Part shown: positions 21,240 through 33,526 of the stretch, piece after piece
Position numbering within the stretch: position 1 is the first letter of the stretch
How the letters are laid out: every line of letters starts with the position of its first letter
Assembly: GCA_018894105.1 (NCBI GenBank)
Contig: CM032128.1
Location: forward strand, 34,668,299-34,732,298
DNA from: Jacaranda mimosifolia
Taxonomy: Eukaryota > Streptophyta > Magnoliopsida > Lamiales > Bignoniaceae
Length of the DNA stretch: 64,000 bases
Direction of reading: 5' to 3'
Program-made: the position numbers and the translations under genes
Notes under the pieces: model-generated
The model's input: only the letters and a program-made list of their open reading frames with translations
Databases searched by the model: none
What the model was told of the DNA's origin: nothing

Positions 21240-24200
21240 CTATTTCTTTGCATAGGTAATCGACATAGGATTGTCATCAGTTATCTTAAATCCCTGAAGG
21301 CCCTGCATTGCAACGGTAGACTGCATCTCATTTTCGTATTCTACAAAAGCAATTCCAGGCTTTGCTTCCACCATCCTAACTTCCTTAAATCCAGGACATT
21401 GACTGAAAAGCATTTGCAACATCATAGAAGTTGTTTGGTGAGGAAGATTCTGAACGAACAAGATGTTATTTGGTGGAGCTGGAGCCTCCGGAACAGCTCT
21501 AGCACCCATATATGGTATTTGAGACAACTGCACCACAGGAAAAGAAATATGACTTAGGATTTTTGATATGCAAATACAGGAAGAAAGGAGGAAAAAAAAC
21601 ACTGATTTCTTATATGAAGGCAAATGAACACATCAGTCAAAGAAAGGTGACACCGAGAAAACAAAAATGAGTTAGTTTGAGCAGCCAATGGCAAAACTAG
21701 TTGATTTACATGGGTATATTCATTGGCACCAAGAATTTCAGCAGAATTCTGATTAAAATCTTATAAAATAAAGAATGAGGTTGTCATAGATTAAATGCTT
21801 ACAGGAGGGGCTGTGCCATAAGCACCAGCAAATGCAGGATTTACACCTGCTGCTCCTTGATTAGCATCATGTTGCTCCTTTTTCTTTCTTCCTGTATAAC
21901 AAGCACACACAAACCAGAGCACGGAAACAAAAGAGTATTAAGAACAATAAGTGCACGAATAAATTTGAAGACAGGTTGGTGGACGCAGTGGTGTTGAGAG
22001 AAAGTTGCATGGTTATGCATTGATGTCTATATATTTCAAAATCCTGTGATACAGTGGAAGTTTTAACACCTACTAGATTAAAAGGCAATGATCAGATAAA
22101 ATACATATGTAATTGTTTCACTTTAGAAATAGGCCCATGCTTTCTCTTGTAATATGTCAATGTAACACAGAAAGATGTCTTACCTCTGTCATCATGCTTC
22201 TTCCTTTTTTCTCGAGGTACAAAGGTACCATCTGCCTTTGCTATGACATCAGATTTTGTTTTTGCGTATTGTATCCGCTGTCATAAGCATACAGCAAATC
22301 CTTTTAAAATAGAGAAGTTCTGTATAACTAAAGATCAAAAAGTCACTAGGACTAAAAAAATAAATGGAATATTCCAGACCAATGTGGTAAAAGGGTATAG
22401 TCAATAGAAGAATAAAAGATTTTCTCCAGTTTCCCAACCCCACTCCAGTAAGAACATAATAAGAGTCAGAAAGTGAATGCCTGAAGCCCGAATTTCACTC
22501 ATCATGTTCATTGCTTGCTTAAGTCTTTACACCTCATCAGAAACCCCACCAGCATGCAAATGCAATACAAAACCTTACATACAACTGAGAAATGCCATAC
22601 CCACACACGCAAGAGAGGGAGAAGGTAACTCAATTCACTAATTCAGCATCTATTGAAACACCTTAGAGTCAGAACCATTTACACCTGCTTTAAGACAAAA
22701 AATACAGAGAAAAAGAGCTTGCTAAAATTTCACAACCATAGATGGAACAATGTAATCACGAAATACACAAAAGATTGCCTAGAATGTACAATTGTACCCC
22801 AAAAAATAGGATATGAAAGAAAATAAAAGAGATAAAAAGAAAAAAGGAAAAGATAAGTCAGCATATGGCAAGGGGATAACTAGCATTCAGACAAATATTT
22901 GATAATTTTTCAGTTATGCATATTCAGTCCTTGTATCTGCCAGAGAGCGAGCTTCAAAAGTTAAAGCGCTAAAGCATTAGTTCCTCAATTAATTCATATA
23001 TACCAATTCATTTTATCATCTAGTATTTCTAATATTAGTTACATCACTTTTCCAACTCAGGTAAAGCTAGAACCTTCGACCCAACCAAGTTCCTCTATTT
23101 TAAAGCAGAAGTTGCAGAACCTTAATGTAACCCAAAATAATTGCAACTCGAAACATTGTGATCACCTAATTTAAGAGTTGCTATCAGAGGTTACTCAAAT
23201 TTTGCAGCAGATCATCGACCATAATTCAACTAAAACCAAATCCAATTTTGCAAATTACTACTATTCAATAACTTACAGCCAGTTTGGTTGTGTTTTCATT
23301 TTCAATATCTTTAAAATTTGAAAAGTAAGTTAGTGTAAATGAGTTGAAAATATGTTTGTATTTGGATAGTATGTTAGGAAAGTAATGATTATATTAAGTT
23401 TAGCAGGTTGTAGGTGAAGAGAGTAATAATGAAGAAGAGAGAAAATATTTAGGTTATTGGAGAATTTATTTTGAGATGAAATGAGTTGGAATATAGATGA
23501 AAATGATGATAAGTTGTTGATGATTTATTTTCAAATATTGAAAATGAATTTAAAAACATAAACAAACTAGCTATTAGGCTTGGAGATGCATGTCTACAAA
23601 TTCACAAGTAGATTTTAATGAATGTCATATTCTCATAACAAATTTAGTTACCTCATCTACTTCTAACTAGAATAGCATGTACATCCTATTCTATGGGCTA
23701 TGCAACCTTGCCAAGTAGAAATGAAATTTCAACCAACCATCAGAAAAAATTTGGATCTCAAGTTCATAAAATAAAAAATAATCCACAATTAATAAGGGAA
23801 GTGTGCTCAAACAACTCGTAAAGCCAAATGCATAACACACAAAGTTGCGGGAACATAGTTATGGACCTCAAAAAAATATATAAAAAAAAAAAATGATAAT
23901 CTCGAAACCAAAGTGTGTCTGGTAGAAATGCGGATTTTACCAATATTTGTCAAGCAACAGACTGAATTCTTAAACGCAGAAACCCATACCATAGGCTTGT
24001 CGTAGAATGGAAATCCCTGCATTTGACGAAGCGCATTGGTCGCGGAAGAAACCTCCTCAAAAACAACCCACGCTTGCCCCTTGTGCTTTAGGGTTTTGAA
24101 TGCCAAAACTTCCAGTATTTTCCCGAATTGCGAGAACACCGCGTGAAGCGATTTCTTCAATTCTATTAGTATAAAATCAACCGAAAGTGCAAATCAATAC

Positions 24201-24357
24201 ACTAAACAAACAAAAAATTCTCACCAATTAACATTATTCACTATAAAACTACAGAGCGAGTAGAAATACCGTCGAGCTTGATTTTCTCGTTAATGTTATT
24301 GATATAAATTGTCATATTTGGAGCATTCTCGGTGCTAGTAGGGGTAGCCTCCGCCAT
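21240..24357 (-). CDS. U1A: U1 small nuclear ribonucleoprotein A (U1A), 243 aa, 5 exons
   Basis: U1A binds stem-loop II of U1 snRNA and acts in 5' splice-site recognition in the nucleus. Exons on the minus strand: 24357-24270, 24162-23990, 22277-22184, 21891-21803, 21527-21240; all GT-AG and in frame (732 nt). RRM1 has RNP2 IYINNIN and RNP1 KGQAWVVF. A basic linker follows ([19 protein letters not shown]), then an Ala/Pro/Gly-rich stretch, then RRM2 with ILFVQNLP and KPGIAFVEY, ending in ITYAKK. The [11 protein letters not shown] core and FVPREKRK linker favour U1A over the related U2B''. Intron 2 (22278-23989) holds a Tourist-like MITE. The start follows the typical MAE...MTIYINN layout. TGGGCC/TGGGCTT-type boxes lie upstream (near 24497 and 24559). 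Confidence 0.93.
23273..23576. mobile_element. Tourist-like MITE, family M1, in U1A intron 2
   Basis: The element at 23276-23573 (298 bp) is flanked by TTA trinucleotides (23273-23275, 23574-23576). Inverted ends: CAGCCAGTTTGGTTGTGTTT at the left; TAGCTAGTTTGTTTATGTTT read from the right, each followed by TTCATTTTCAA-like sequence. A 3-bp TTA/TAA duplication is the PIF/Harbinger (Tourist) rule. Relatives are at 28187, 39000 and 44778. Confidence 0.68.
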
Positions 24358-24677
24358 GGATACTCCGTGGCTATTTTTCTTCCGGTAACTGAACCTTCCG
24401 CAGCAGCAGAATACTTCGAGAGAGCTTGGAGAGTGGAGCGTGGGTTAGCCTTGGGAGATTTGGGGTTTTGGTTTTGGGGCTTTCTCAATTGGGCTTACAC
24501 CCATCAAGAATTTTAAATTTTAATTCAGTCTAAATTCAAACTTACGGCCCCGAGTTGAATGGGCCGAAGCTATTAGTTTGAATATTATCTTATGGATTAA
24601 TTTAAAAGGTTTCCGGCTATCCTTAATTTAAATATATTTTTTCACACACACGCATACATATTTGGGATGTTTCAAGA

Positions 24678-25630
24678 TTGAAGACTAGAGGTGCAAACGA
24701 GTTTGATATAGGATGGCCCAAATCAGTGAGGCCCAACACTCAATCAACGGCCCAGGACCCAAGTGACTCGTCGACCCTGTTCGATCCATCCACAAGGCGC
24801 TCCATGGCCCTCGGAGCTGCTCGACCTTTGTCGACCCGTCAAGGTCGATTCGCAAGTCGAACCCCGTACAGTACTCTGCCACCGCATTAAATGCGTTGAC
24901 TGGCAACACGCCTCTGCATTAATGGCGCATGCCCTCCCCTCACCGTCTGACACAGCAAACGCCGCAACAGTGTGCCATCTTGTCCTGCAGCATAAAAGGA
25001 CATCCAGCTGGCAATATTCAAACGGGGGAATTGACCAATTACCCCCGGCAGGAGGCTGGAGGTCCCTGGGGTAAGCCAAGGGCTTCCCTGACATTTCCTA
25101 CAAGGGAGAAGAATATAAAAACCCCTCAACCTTGTCTCTCACAGGTATGCACTCATACACTCAAAAGCCCCTACGTTCCGCTGCTCGATTTCAGAGGTCG
25201 AATATATACTGACTTGAGCGTCGGAGGGCCTAAGCCGAGGGCCTCTCGGCTAGCCTAACGTTTGCTGTGATTGCAGGATTCCAATCTCAAACCAATCCAA
25301 AAGATCATACCTCGGATCATGATTCAGACCCGATCCATATTCATCATCGAAACCGAACCCTCATCAGAGTCAAACTTAAAAAAAAATTGGGCTCGAGCTT
25401 GCAAACTCAATATCAATTGAGCTGGAGTTCAAGTTCAACTTAGCTCAATAAAATTTAATTATTAATATATAATAATTATTTAATTAATATATAAAAATAT
25501 TTTTTAAAAAAGGGCTTGTGAGCTTTTAAACAACTAAATCAAGGCTTGAGTTGGGCTCATAATAAAAGCTTGTGCTTGCGTTTAGTTATAATCGAGCCGA
25601 CTCGACTCATTTTACATCCCTATTAAAGAC
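24678..25630. mobile_element. hAT-like element with 8-bp TSD, split by a solo LTR
   Basis: The element at 24686-25622 is flanked by TTGAAGAC (24678-24685) and TTAAAGAC (25623-25630), 7 of 8 matching. The inverted ends are TAGAGGTGCAAACGAG and, from the right, TAGGGATGTAAAATGAG. The retained interior (25372-25610) is a degenerate GCTCGAGCTTG / CGAGCCGACTCG repeat region typical of short plant hAT derivatives. A 663-bp solo LTR sits in its left arm. Confidence 0.7.
24699..25371 (+). mobile_element. Solo LTR (Ty3/gypsy, probably Tat-like), nested in the hAT element
   Basis: The LTR at 24704-25366 starts TGAT and ends ATCA, flanked by GAGTT (24699-24703) and GAGTC (25367-25371), 4 of 5 matching. 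It is much more GC-rich than its surroundings. It contains a TATA-like ATATAAAAACCCC (from about 25113) and the downstream block ACTTGAGCGTCGGAGGGCC (from about 25212), which I know from LTRs of plant Tat-lineage Ty3/gypsy elements. The several 70-115 codon open frames on both strands here are not conserved proteins. Confidence 0.68.
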
Positions 25631-28183
25631 CATGCGAGGATGGCATCAATCATTTAATTGATCAATGGCTAATTTAACTTTTTTTTATATATTTATACAC
25701 ACACATACTGAGAATTTGTTAAGCCTCTGCCTAAATCTTACACTTGAATGTATGAGAGCGATGCCATTAAATGAATTGACCACTCAACACCTATTAATCA
25801 CACAGTGATAATTATAAAACATGTCCAATGGTTTACATCATTTAGTGTTTTGTTGTTCCATGTATCTAAATCTAAAATTTATATCATAGCATTGGATGAG
25901 TTTAAATTTTCACATGTACATTTGGTTTGGGCTTATATGATTTTTTTTCCTTTAAATTTGAATCACTACTCAAAATTTTAAGTAGAAATTTAGGCTTAGT
26001 TAGAAAATAAATATTAGTATGACTCTTGACTCAAGTTCGAGCTACTTTATATTAATTTTTATTGAGTAACACTCACATTCTTCTAAAAGTACTATATCAA
26101 TTCACGAAGAGGCTTTTCATTATTATCCGAATAACTTCTCTAAAACTTGAAGTAGATTGCAGGAATATGTAAATACTCTTTGGGCTTGTTTGCTTGGGCA
26201 TATAGGATTAGACATAATACATATACTAGTGATACGTAAGCTAAAAATGGTATTCAAAATCATCTAATACATTGTATGCTTTAATTTAAAAAATTTGTGA
26301 TATTTCATACTTGAAGCCATATAATGTATGATTGGGAAGATTGCTCAAATTTAAAAGGGTGGAAAATGAATCAGGCCATTTGGGCATGATCCATAAACCA
26401 GCTTGGCCCATAATATTATATCGGACTGTAAAGGTATTATGGGACATAAAAATGTGAAGCAAACAGAAATTAGTCTTAAAAATAGATCTATCATGCCTTA
26501 ACCTTTGAAACAAACAAACCATTTAAAAATAGAATTATTGTTTATTTCTCCAATTATCTTTGTGGAATTCACATTCATAAATATAAAAATTTATCATTAA
26601 ATTATTCATTTGTCACTCAACATGATAAATACATATTATTAATCCATCAAAACCCACAACAATTAGAAAAAAACAAATGTTGTAACTAAATGAAATGGAC
26701 TTTGAGCTAAATCCAAACAACCAATTAATGGATGCTTACAAAGCATAATTAATGAAAACAAAAATCTTTTCAATATGTGATGGCCAACATAAGGATATTG
26801 GAATTTCAGAAATTGGCCACACTTCATCAACAAAGAACAATGCCTCTTGGTTCTCTAAGAAGCCAAATCCTTTGTTTCCCTCTAACTTCACATAAATTAT
26901 ATGTCAATATATATATATATTTTATCTGGTAAGTATATGGAGTTGTTTATTTATCACAAAATAAATTGGTAGCTGTGGCCCATGGAATTTTAATTCATTC
27001 TATGTACGGTTTTGTTTCTCCACAAAAATACCGTTTTGGGCTTCCAAACGACAAAAAAGTGATATTCCCTATAAATATATATATATATATATATTATGTG
27101 TGTGTGTGTGTGTGTTTTGGCAACCCGTAAAACATGCTTTGTTATCCACAAATTTTAACTTTCCACGACAACAAGGTTTATAATATTATGGATGGAGATG
27201 TGAGATGTCATCATGCAATAGAGCACCTATAACAATTTTTTTTTTTTAAAAAAGAATGATAATAAGATATTTTGAATTCGCTTTCAATACACGTATTCAA
27301 AAGCTCGTGAACCGGTTTGTTTTATATTTTAATATTTAACTTTTTTACTTAAAATAGTAGATGATTAATGGTATATACTATTATTTTCATTAACAAAAAA
27401 TAGAACATTGATAACTTAAACGATGATTCACTAAGAATACATAACAAAACATTTCATATTATTGATCAACCATCAAAGAGGGTATTATTTAACTGAAAGA
27501 TTCCATACAACTGTCATTTCTCAATGTACTTATTGGATAAATACTATTTTTCCCCTCTTTTTAAATGGTAAATATTTTTCAAAGCATGAAGCGTGAGTGA
27601 AATCCATATTTAAAATTGAGACACTGATGCAAGTTTTTCCATTTGATTCAGAAAGATTTATATATAAAAGAGATTGACGAAATTAAATTATTTCAAAATT
27701 TAATATTTATTTATTTTAAATAATTAAAATATAATTTGAATATCTTATGACTTTTTTGAAAAATAATTCGAACTCAATATTTTTTTATAAGCTACCTAAA
27801 GTCAATCTTCAAAAAATTGTAAAAATTTATAATAAGATTCATAGGTAACCCAACTTGCAAAACATACATAGTCTATTTATAGGGAAATGCATGCATCTAA
27901 AATTCTAAAATGTTTTGAACCAATGCAACAAGTATTCTCTCTGATACTTAATGGGCCCCACAAGAAGTTATAGCCTATTCTTTGTAGACTGACTGAGCCA
28001 GCTGCCCTTTTGCAAGTTGCAAATCTTGAGAGGCTCGCCAATTACGCGCCGCAGTTTCCAAGCCGGTCTGTGGGTTTGCTTTTGCACTGCCGTCATAGTT
28101 ATACTGTTTTCCCGCTGGTTGTAAGAAGGCAGAGCAAACAGCCATTGGGAATTGGAATCCAATGGAACGGTTGCATAAAAGCC
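25631..28183. other. AT-rich spacer without recognisable genes
   Basis: No reading frame here resembles a known protein. The spacer contains a diverged SINE-like piece (about 25690-25800, reverse orientation), an AT/GT microsatellite (27078-27115), and a less AT-rich island at 27960-28180, open on both strands for 64-82 codons, that I do not recognise. Confidence 0.55.
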
Positions 28184-28605
28184 TTACGGTCCGTTTGGTT
28201 TTATTTTCAAATGTCATTTTCATTTTCAGTCATTTCTAAAAATTAAAAAATTAATTATAAAATAAAAATAAAAATTGAGATGTATTTGGATGAAATATTG
28301 GAAAGTAATAATTATAATAGGTTGTAAGATTGAAAAATAGGTTAATTTATATTTTTTATGTTTAAAAAAAAATATTTTTAAATATATATATTTATTAATT
28401 TAAAAATAATAGTGGGTAATTTTATGTCAAATCAAATTTGAAATTGATTGATGTGTAATAGAATAATAGAGTAGGTTTAAAAATGAGTTTTAGAAAGAAA
28501 ATATGTACTTTTCTGTTGAAAATTGTGAGAAATAGTTTGTTTTCAATTTTTATTCCCACAAAAAAATGAAAAGGGGGCTTGAAAATGAAAACAAATGGGC
28601 CGTTA
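28184..28605. mobile_element. Tourist-like MITE, family M1
   Basis: The element at 28187-28602 (416 bp) lies between TTA trinucleotides (28184-28186 and 28603-28605). Its ends are CGGTCCGTTTGGTTTTATTTT and, from the right, CGGCCCATTTGTTTTCATTTT. It has no coding capacity and the same end structure as the element at 23276 and 44778. The M2 repeat at 28606 begins immediately after it. Confidence 0.68.
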
Positions 28606-28965
28606 GGGTTTGTCCGTTTGTGTTGTACCAAAACAAAATTATTTTGGAAAAATATAAACAAACATACATTTATTTTTCTTCTGAAATATTAAAATATATA
28701 TATATTTTTCAAAATATCCTCTTCTATCATTCATTATTCCCAAAACTTTCTTATTTTTCAATATATATACATATATATCATATATATTTTTTATTATTCT
28801 AATAATAAACAAAATTACTCAATTTTATTTTCACCATAAAAACTCAATAAAAGACATTGATTTGACTGTTACGATAAAAAATGCCCCCCACAAAACATAA
28901 ACAAACATACTAACACTTTCCAAAATAAATTTCTAACTATTAATCAAAACATAAACAAACCCAAC
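28606..28965. mobile_element. MITE, family M2, copy 3 (reverse orientation)
   Basis: Starts GGGTTTGTCCGTTTGTG and ends near ATAAACAAACCCAACC, giving inverted ends. The interior at 28800-28880 is the reverse complement of the family interior seen at 7400-7500 and 49575-49680. Boundaries are approximate. Confidence 0.48.
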
Positions 28966-30180
28966 CCCATTTTCAAAATTTATTTTTCCAAAACACATAA
29001 TACAAAACATGTTCGATGATATTTTTTGTTGGACTGAGTACTATACACCCAATCCAATTAACACCGGTGGATGGGGGTGAAAACCATCCACCCACGTAAT
29101 CCAATGATATACAGTCAACCAAGTGCGTTGTGACCAATTCACTATAAACCCATCCAATAACTTGCCCTACTTGAACAAGAAATTAATTTGCGTGTAATTA
29201 TATAAGTGGATAGTTTAGTTAATCAAGAAATGCAACTATTGCTTCATTTTTCTATTACATATGTACCTTGATGATTCCTTTATTTTTGGTAAAGACAAGG
29301 TGGCAACATTATATTAATCATTTGATAAAAAGAAAATTATTGTGGCTTAGGTGAACTTTGGAGGGAGATTTTTATTTTTAAATGTAAGGTAATCAAGAAG
29401 TTGGCGTGGGTTCACATATATTTGAGTGGAGAATTTGATTAGGCTTAATTTGTGGTCACCCCATAATTTGAGGTCAAGAATTGAGATTCCTTCTTTCCTT
29501 TTTGGATGAATTTTTAAAGTACCCATCATCTATTGGTTTAATTTTTGTGGATCCAATATGATGTAAGAATTTTTGAAACTTTGGTCAAAAATTCCATCAC
29601 CACTTAAGGAATTTGTTCTATTGGTCCTCAAGGCATGAGAATTGAATTCTCCAACACTTGTATTATTTTACACTTATATACATAAATATATACAATATAT
29701 ATACTCTTTTGTGATAAATTGCAGGTAAAAATCATATATTAAGTGATAATAATTAATTTTAGATTGTTTTGTATATTGACTAGTGATATATGTATTATGA
29801 CAACACAAATCTTATTACAAGTTGTAATGTTAATATTTGCTGCCTCTAAGCTGTTATTATAAACGTATCACTAATTATTAATATTGTCAATTTAAATATT
29901 TAATATGTTGCTAATTTTAAGTTGTGACGATTTTACTACTTCAAATTTGTGAAAATATTACTGCAATGAGCTACATGTAGTTATTATTACTTAATACATG
30001 ATGTTTATAATAATTTTTATGTTGTTGTTTATTATTTTATCACTAATATTTCTTTTGTCTTTTAGTGCAATTTTGTATCGATGTAAAACAATAACTTATA
30101 GTGTTATTTCAACGCAATAATTAATTAAAAAGAAAAAATCAATGTGAAAACGTCTAAAGGTGTAAAGCAGGCAATAACGT
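28966..30180. other. AT-rich spacer, nothing recognised
   Basis: Read on both strands. Short frames only, no conserved motif and no RNA gene seen. Some direct repetition of TAATATT/AATTATT words near 29750-30080. Confidence 0.5.
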
Positions 30181-30540
30181 TGCGTGACGTCGACCGTTAA
30201 GTACTGAGTGAGCTGGACTCAAGCTGGACCCGCAAGCCTTTCGGTTTCCACAAAGCGTGAGCGGCCGGGCGCGGAGTTTCTGGAAAAATCAAGAAAGCCA
30301 AGAAGGTCCGCCGCCTAACAATTTTCGAATCCAGTCGCGACACGTGGTACAGCCGCGGTTCGTAGGATTCGCCAGTAAGAAAACAGCACACGAGCCGTAG
30401 GGGTTTCGCCAACTTGCGCCGGGTCTTGGTCGTCGAAAGTTCTTCACGTGTGGCGAGGGTGATTGATTGATGAGGAGAACCGGTTTCCTCGATCCACTTG
30501 AGCTTTTTCGTAGACTAAGTCGGATCAAATTGACCCGTTA
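30180..30540. promoter_or_regulatory. GC-rich island with clustered ACGT-core motifs
   Basis: The island stands out from AT-rich flanks. It contains TGACGTC (30185-30191), CACGTGG (30341-30347) and CACGTGTGG (30445-30453), which are G-box/ABRE-type bZIP/bHLH sites. Minus-strand frames of 71-79 codons cross it but resemble nothing I know. It lies about 2.5 kb upstream of the LEA5 gene, with a hAT insertion between, so a displaced upstream regulatory region is one possibility; a gene or transposon remnant is another. Confidence 0.3.
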
Positions 30541-30801
30541 AACGTACGAATGATTAATTGGTGACTAGTTGGGATTGGCAGATGGATCTTGGAAAAGATC
30601 CAATTTTTTTTTTTAATTTTTTATATTTATATACGTACAACAAAAATTTATTAAACTTCAAATTTTATGTTTGAGGACAATAATAGTTGACTAGTTAATC
30701 ATTCAGTTGCAAACGTTCGATACTTGAATTGGGAAAATATGAAGACTAACATGTTAGGTGTCTTTTGTGTGTGTGTGTGTGTGAAAGTTGATGTTATTTA
30801 T

Positions 30802-31500
30802 ATTGAGAATAGGATTGTTAATAAATCGAATTTTAATTCGAATTCAATATGAATTCGATCTAAAATTTTAGAATTTTATTCAATTAAATTATTCAATTGA
30901 TCAAATTCGGTTATAAATATCCGTAATTTGGAATAAGTGAATCAGATACAGAATTAAGCAACTCGATCCGCTAAAATTCAAATTCAAATTTTAATATTTT
31001 TTATTAAATTAATACTCTTATATATAATATTAATAAAGATTTTAAAATAAAATCTATATATTATATTGACCTAATATCTATATTAATGTTATATTATACA
31101 ATTAATATTGAGTTTTTAGCCTAAAAAATAAAAGCGATACTAATAAAAATGTCAAATATAATAATATATAATAGTTCATATATGAATTAATATAATGTGA
31201 AATAGAGGTTTGATATTTAAATATTTAACTTTTGGACTAGTAAATAATAATAAATTGTTAAAAATTCAAATATGATGTAAATTTACTTTATAAGTATAAT
31301 ATTTTTATACAATTTGAAAAAAATTAAATCGGATTGAATTTTTTTATCAGATTTTGAATATTTATCGAATTCGGATATAATACTAACTAATAAAGATTCT
31401 ATAGGATATCATATCGGATTCGAGTATGAATTTTAATATTCAAATTCGAATATAACTAATTCGATCCACATTCAACCCCCTTGACAGCCCTAATTGAGAA
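30802..31500. mobile_element. Non-autonomous hAT-like element, TTCGAATT family, copy 1
   Basis: The element at 30810-31492 (683 bp) has a perfect 8-bp target duplication, ATTGAGAA (30802-30809, 31493-31500). The ends are TAGGATTGTTAATAA and, from the right, TAGGGCTGTCAAGGG. Subterminal regions are full of AATTCGAATT/TTCGGATT words. The same family occurs inside the psbB fragment at 51212-51733. Confidence 0.78.
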
Positions 31501-32700
31501 TAACGATATTTATAATGTTGGGATAAATGCCTTAAAATTTGAGATATTCAGATTATCTCAATAAAGAGCGTAGACTATCGTTTATGTTCCTATTTTATAT
31601 TTGAATATTACAATACACACATATTTTAATAATAATATATATTTATATATACATATATATATATATCATAAAAGAGTATATATAATATTTTAACGAACTA
31701 AATTTAGGTAGAGTTCAAAATCTAAAACCTAAATTTATTTATGGAGTTCAAAATTTAAAACCTAAATTTATTTATGGCTTCAATTCCTTGAGTTTGGGAG
31801 GAAACCAAATTCTACTCAAAGATATTTCCATTTGGTAACACATAGCATGTGGTCCTTGTCTTTTGCAATACCCATCAAGTGGGTGGAACACTATTTAGGA
31901 AATCTATCATTTGTCATGCATGTGCATCATTAAACTCATATATAAACCAAAATGAATAGAAATTTGACAAGTCAAATATTCTAGATTTTGGGTTAGCTAA
32001 TTTATATCACCAACATAATTTCACTAAATATAACTTGAATTTTCTTATCAAGAATAAGAACCTTCTAATTTGTGTGCTCCCCAAGGACACATTTTTTATT
32101 TTACAAATAACAATATATAAACTTATACAAGTCTAATCAACTAGAATTATTGAAAAGTCTAGACCCTTATGATTGAATTGTTCTATGGTTATTGAAACTT
32201 TATTATTGGAAGTTAAGTTACATTAGAATTTATGTAAAATTCAAAATTATTTTTACTGGTAGTAAACCATTAGTCTCATTTTTATGTATTTTCAGGTGAT
32301 GTGCCAAAGTAACGTAATTTTTAACTTTTTAATCCTACTACTTTTTATTATCATTTTGCAGTCAGCCAATTACTGATGAATGCTATACAATATTTTTATT
32401 TCTTTATAATTTTTTTAACTTCTTGTTATGGGTATATTCTCTCCCGACTATTTTAATTTCTTACCTTTATTGTTGTGAATAAATATTTCTACATATCACG
32501 TGCTGTATCTATACATATCAATCATACTATAATTATTAGATACACATATATAGAGCGTACATATGTTGGTAGTTTAAATTACAAGTTTAGAAATATAAAT
32601 TTTTATCTTTATACAATTTTATATTATATTCAAAATTCAAACTCCTCAAAATTTTATTTAGATTTATTTTCCAAAAATTATTGAAAATATATTTCAAAGC
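31501..32700. other. AT-rich spacer upstream of LEA5
   Basis: No gene recognised. It holds simple ATAT runs (31630-31670) and a local direct duplication near 31700-31765 (AAAATCTAAAACCTAAATTT repeated with small differences). Confidence 0.5.
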
Positions 32701-32711
32701 ACAAAGAAGTG

Positions 32712-32862
32712 TTGACCGAGTTGTCAATGAGCATGAGAAGAAGAATCAACCCGGAAATACACAATGATTTAAGGCATTAAGCCTCTGCTTTGACGCGGCC
32801 CAATAGCAGAGTCGAACTTTCCATTTTCGTTTTCTCTTTCTCCCTAATTTTTCCTATAAATA
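32712..32862 (+). promoter_or_regulatory. LEA5/SAG21 core promoter: W-box and TATA box
   Basis: A W-box TTGACC is at 32712-32717 and a further TTGAC at about 32791. A clean TATA box TATAAATA is at 32855-32862. Transcription should therefore start near 32890, leaving a CT-rich leader of roughly 170 nt before the ATG at 33060. W-boxes fit the known WRKY and stress responsiveness of SAG21-type genes, but control here is inferred. Confidence 0.6.
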
Positions 32863-33059
32863 TGGCGGCTTCCCCTCTACTTTCTTCATCAAATCATAAC
32901 CCTAAAGAAGCTCTCAACCAAGAGAATAACCAAGAGCTTCTTCCACTATTCTTTTCCTCCTTTCCGCCGCCGCATAACTCCCATTTCCCAGAAGAACGAA
33001 AAATTCTGCAGCCGAGCTCAAAATTTTCTCCATTTTTTGAAGAAAAAAAGAAAGAGAAA

Positions 33060-33526
33060 ATGGCTCGCTCATTCTCCCACGCTAAGACTGTCTCTGCTCT
33101 CATTGCCCACGAAATCTCAGCCGTCGTCACCAGGTAATATACAGTTTTTGGGTATCTTTTCTTTTTTGTTTTGGTGGAAAAATAAGGAAAACAGAGGATG
33201 TTTTTGAGATTATTCATGCGTAATTTTTTTTAAGGATTTGTTGTTGTTTTTCGAGACATTATTGGAAAAATTATACTGATGGGATGTGGGTTTTGTGATA
33301 CAGAAGGGGATACGCTGCTGCCGCTGCTTCACAGGGTGTTGTTTCGAGCAGCGCGAGAAACGGAGCTCCAAGCGTGATGTTGAAGAAAGGGTCCGAGGAA
33401 TCCGCCAAGACTGCATGGGTGCCGGACCCAGTTACCGGGTACTACCGGCCGGAGAATCAGGCCAAGGAAATCGACCCAGCGGAGCTGCGGAAGATGCTCA
33501 TCAAGAACAGAACCAGAGAACACTGA
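33060..33526 (+). CDS. SAG21: Late embryogenesis abundant protein LEA5 / SAG21 type (LEA_3), 98 aa, 2 exons
   Basis: A small stress- and senescence-induced protein of the LEA_3 family; SAG21/LEA5 proteins act in mitochondria and affect oxidative-stress tolerance. Exons: 33060-33133 and 33304-33526, joined in frame by a GT-AG intron inside the arginine codon of TRRGYAAAA (297 nt). The N-terminus MARSFSHAKTVSALIAHEIS is an amphipathic Arg/Ser/Ala-rich mitochondrial presequence followed by RRGY. The C-terminal half has the family motif WVPDPVTGYYRPEN then KEIDPAELRKMLI. An in-frame ATG at 32862 would add 66 residues, but it overlaps the TATA box and so should lie upstream of the transcript; I chose 33060. 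Confidence 0.93.

Noticed and set aside
24678..25258. Cluster of overlapping 70-116 codon frames on both strands
   Set aside because: All lie within the GC-rich solo LTR; overlap in opposite frames and lack any known motif.
32790..33137. 115-codon N-terminally extended LEA5 frame
   Set aside because: Runs through the TATA box and CT-rich leader; the family start and splice site are explained by the ATG at 33060.
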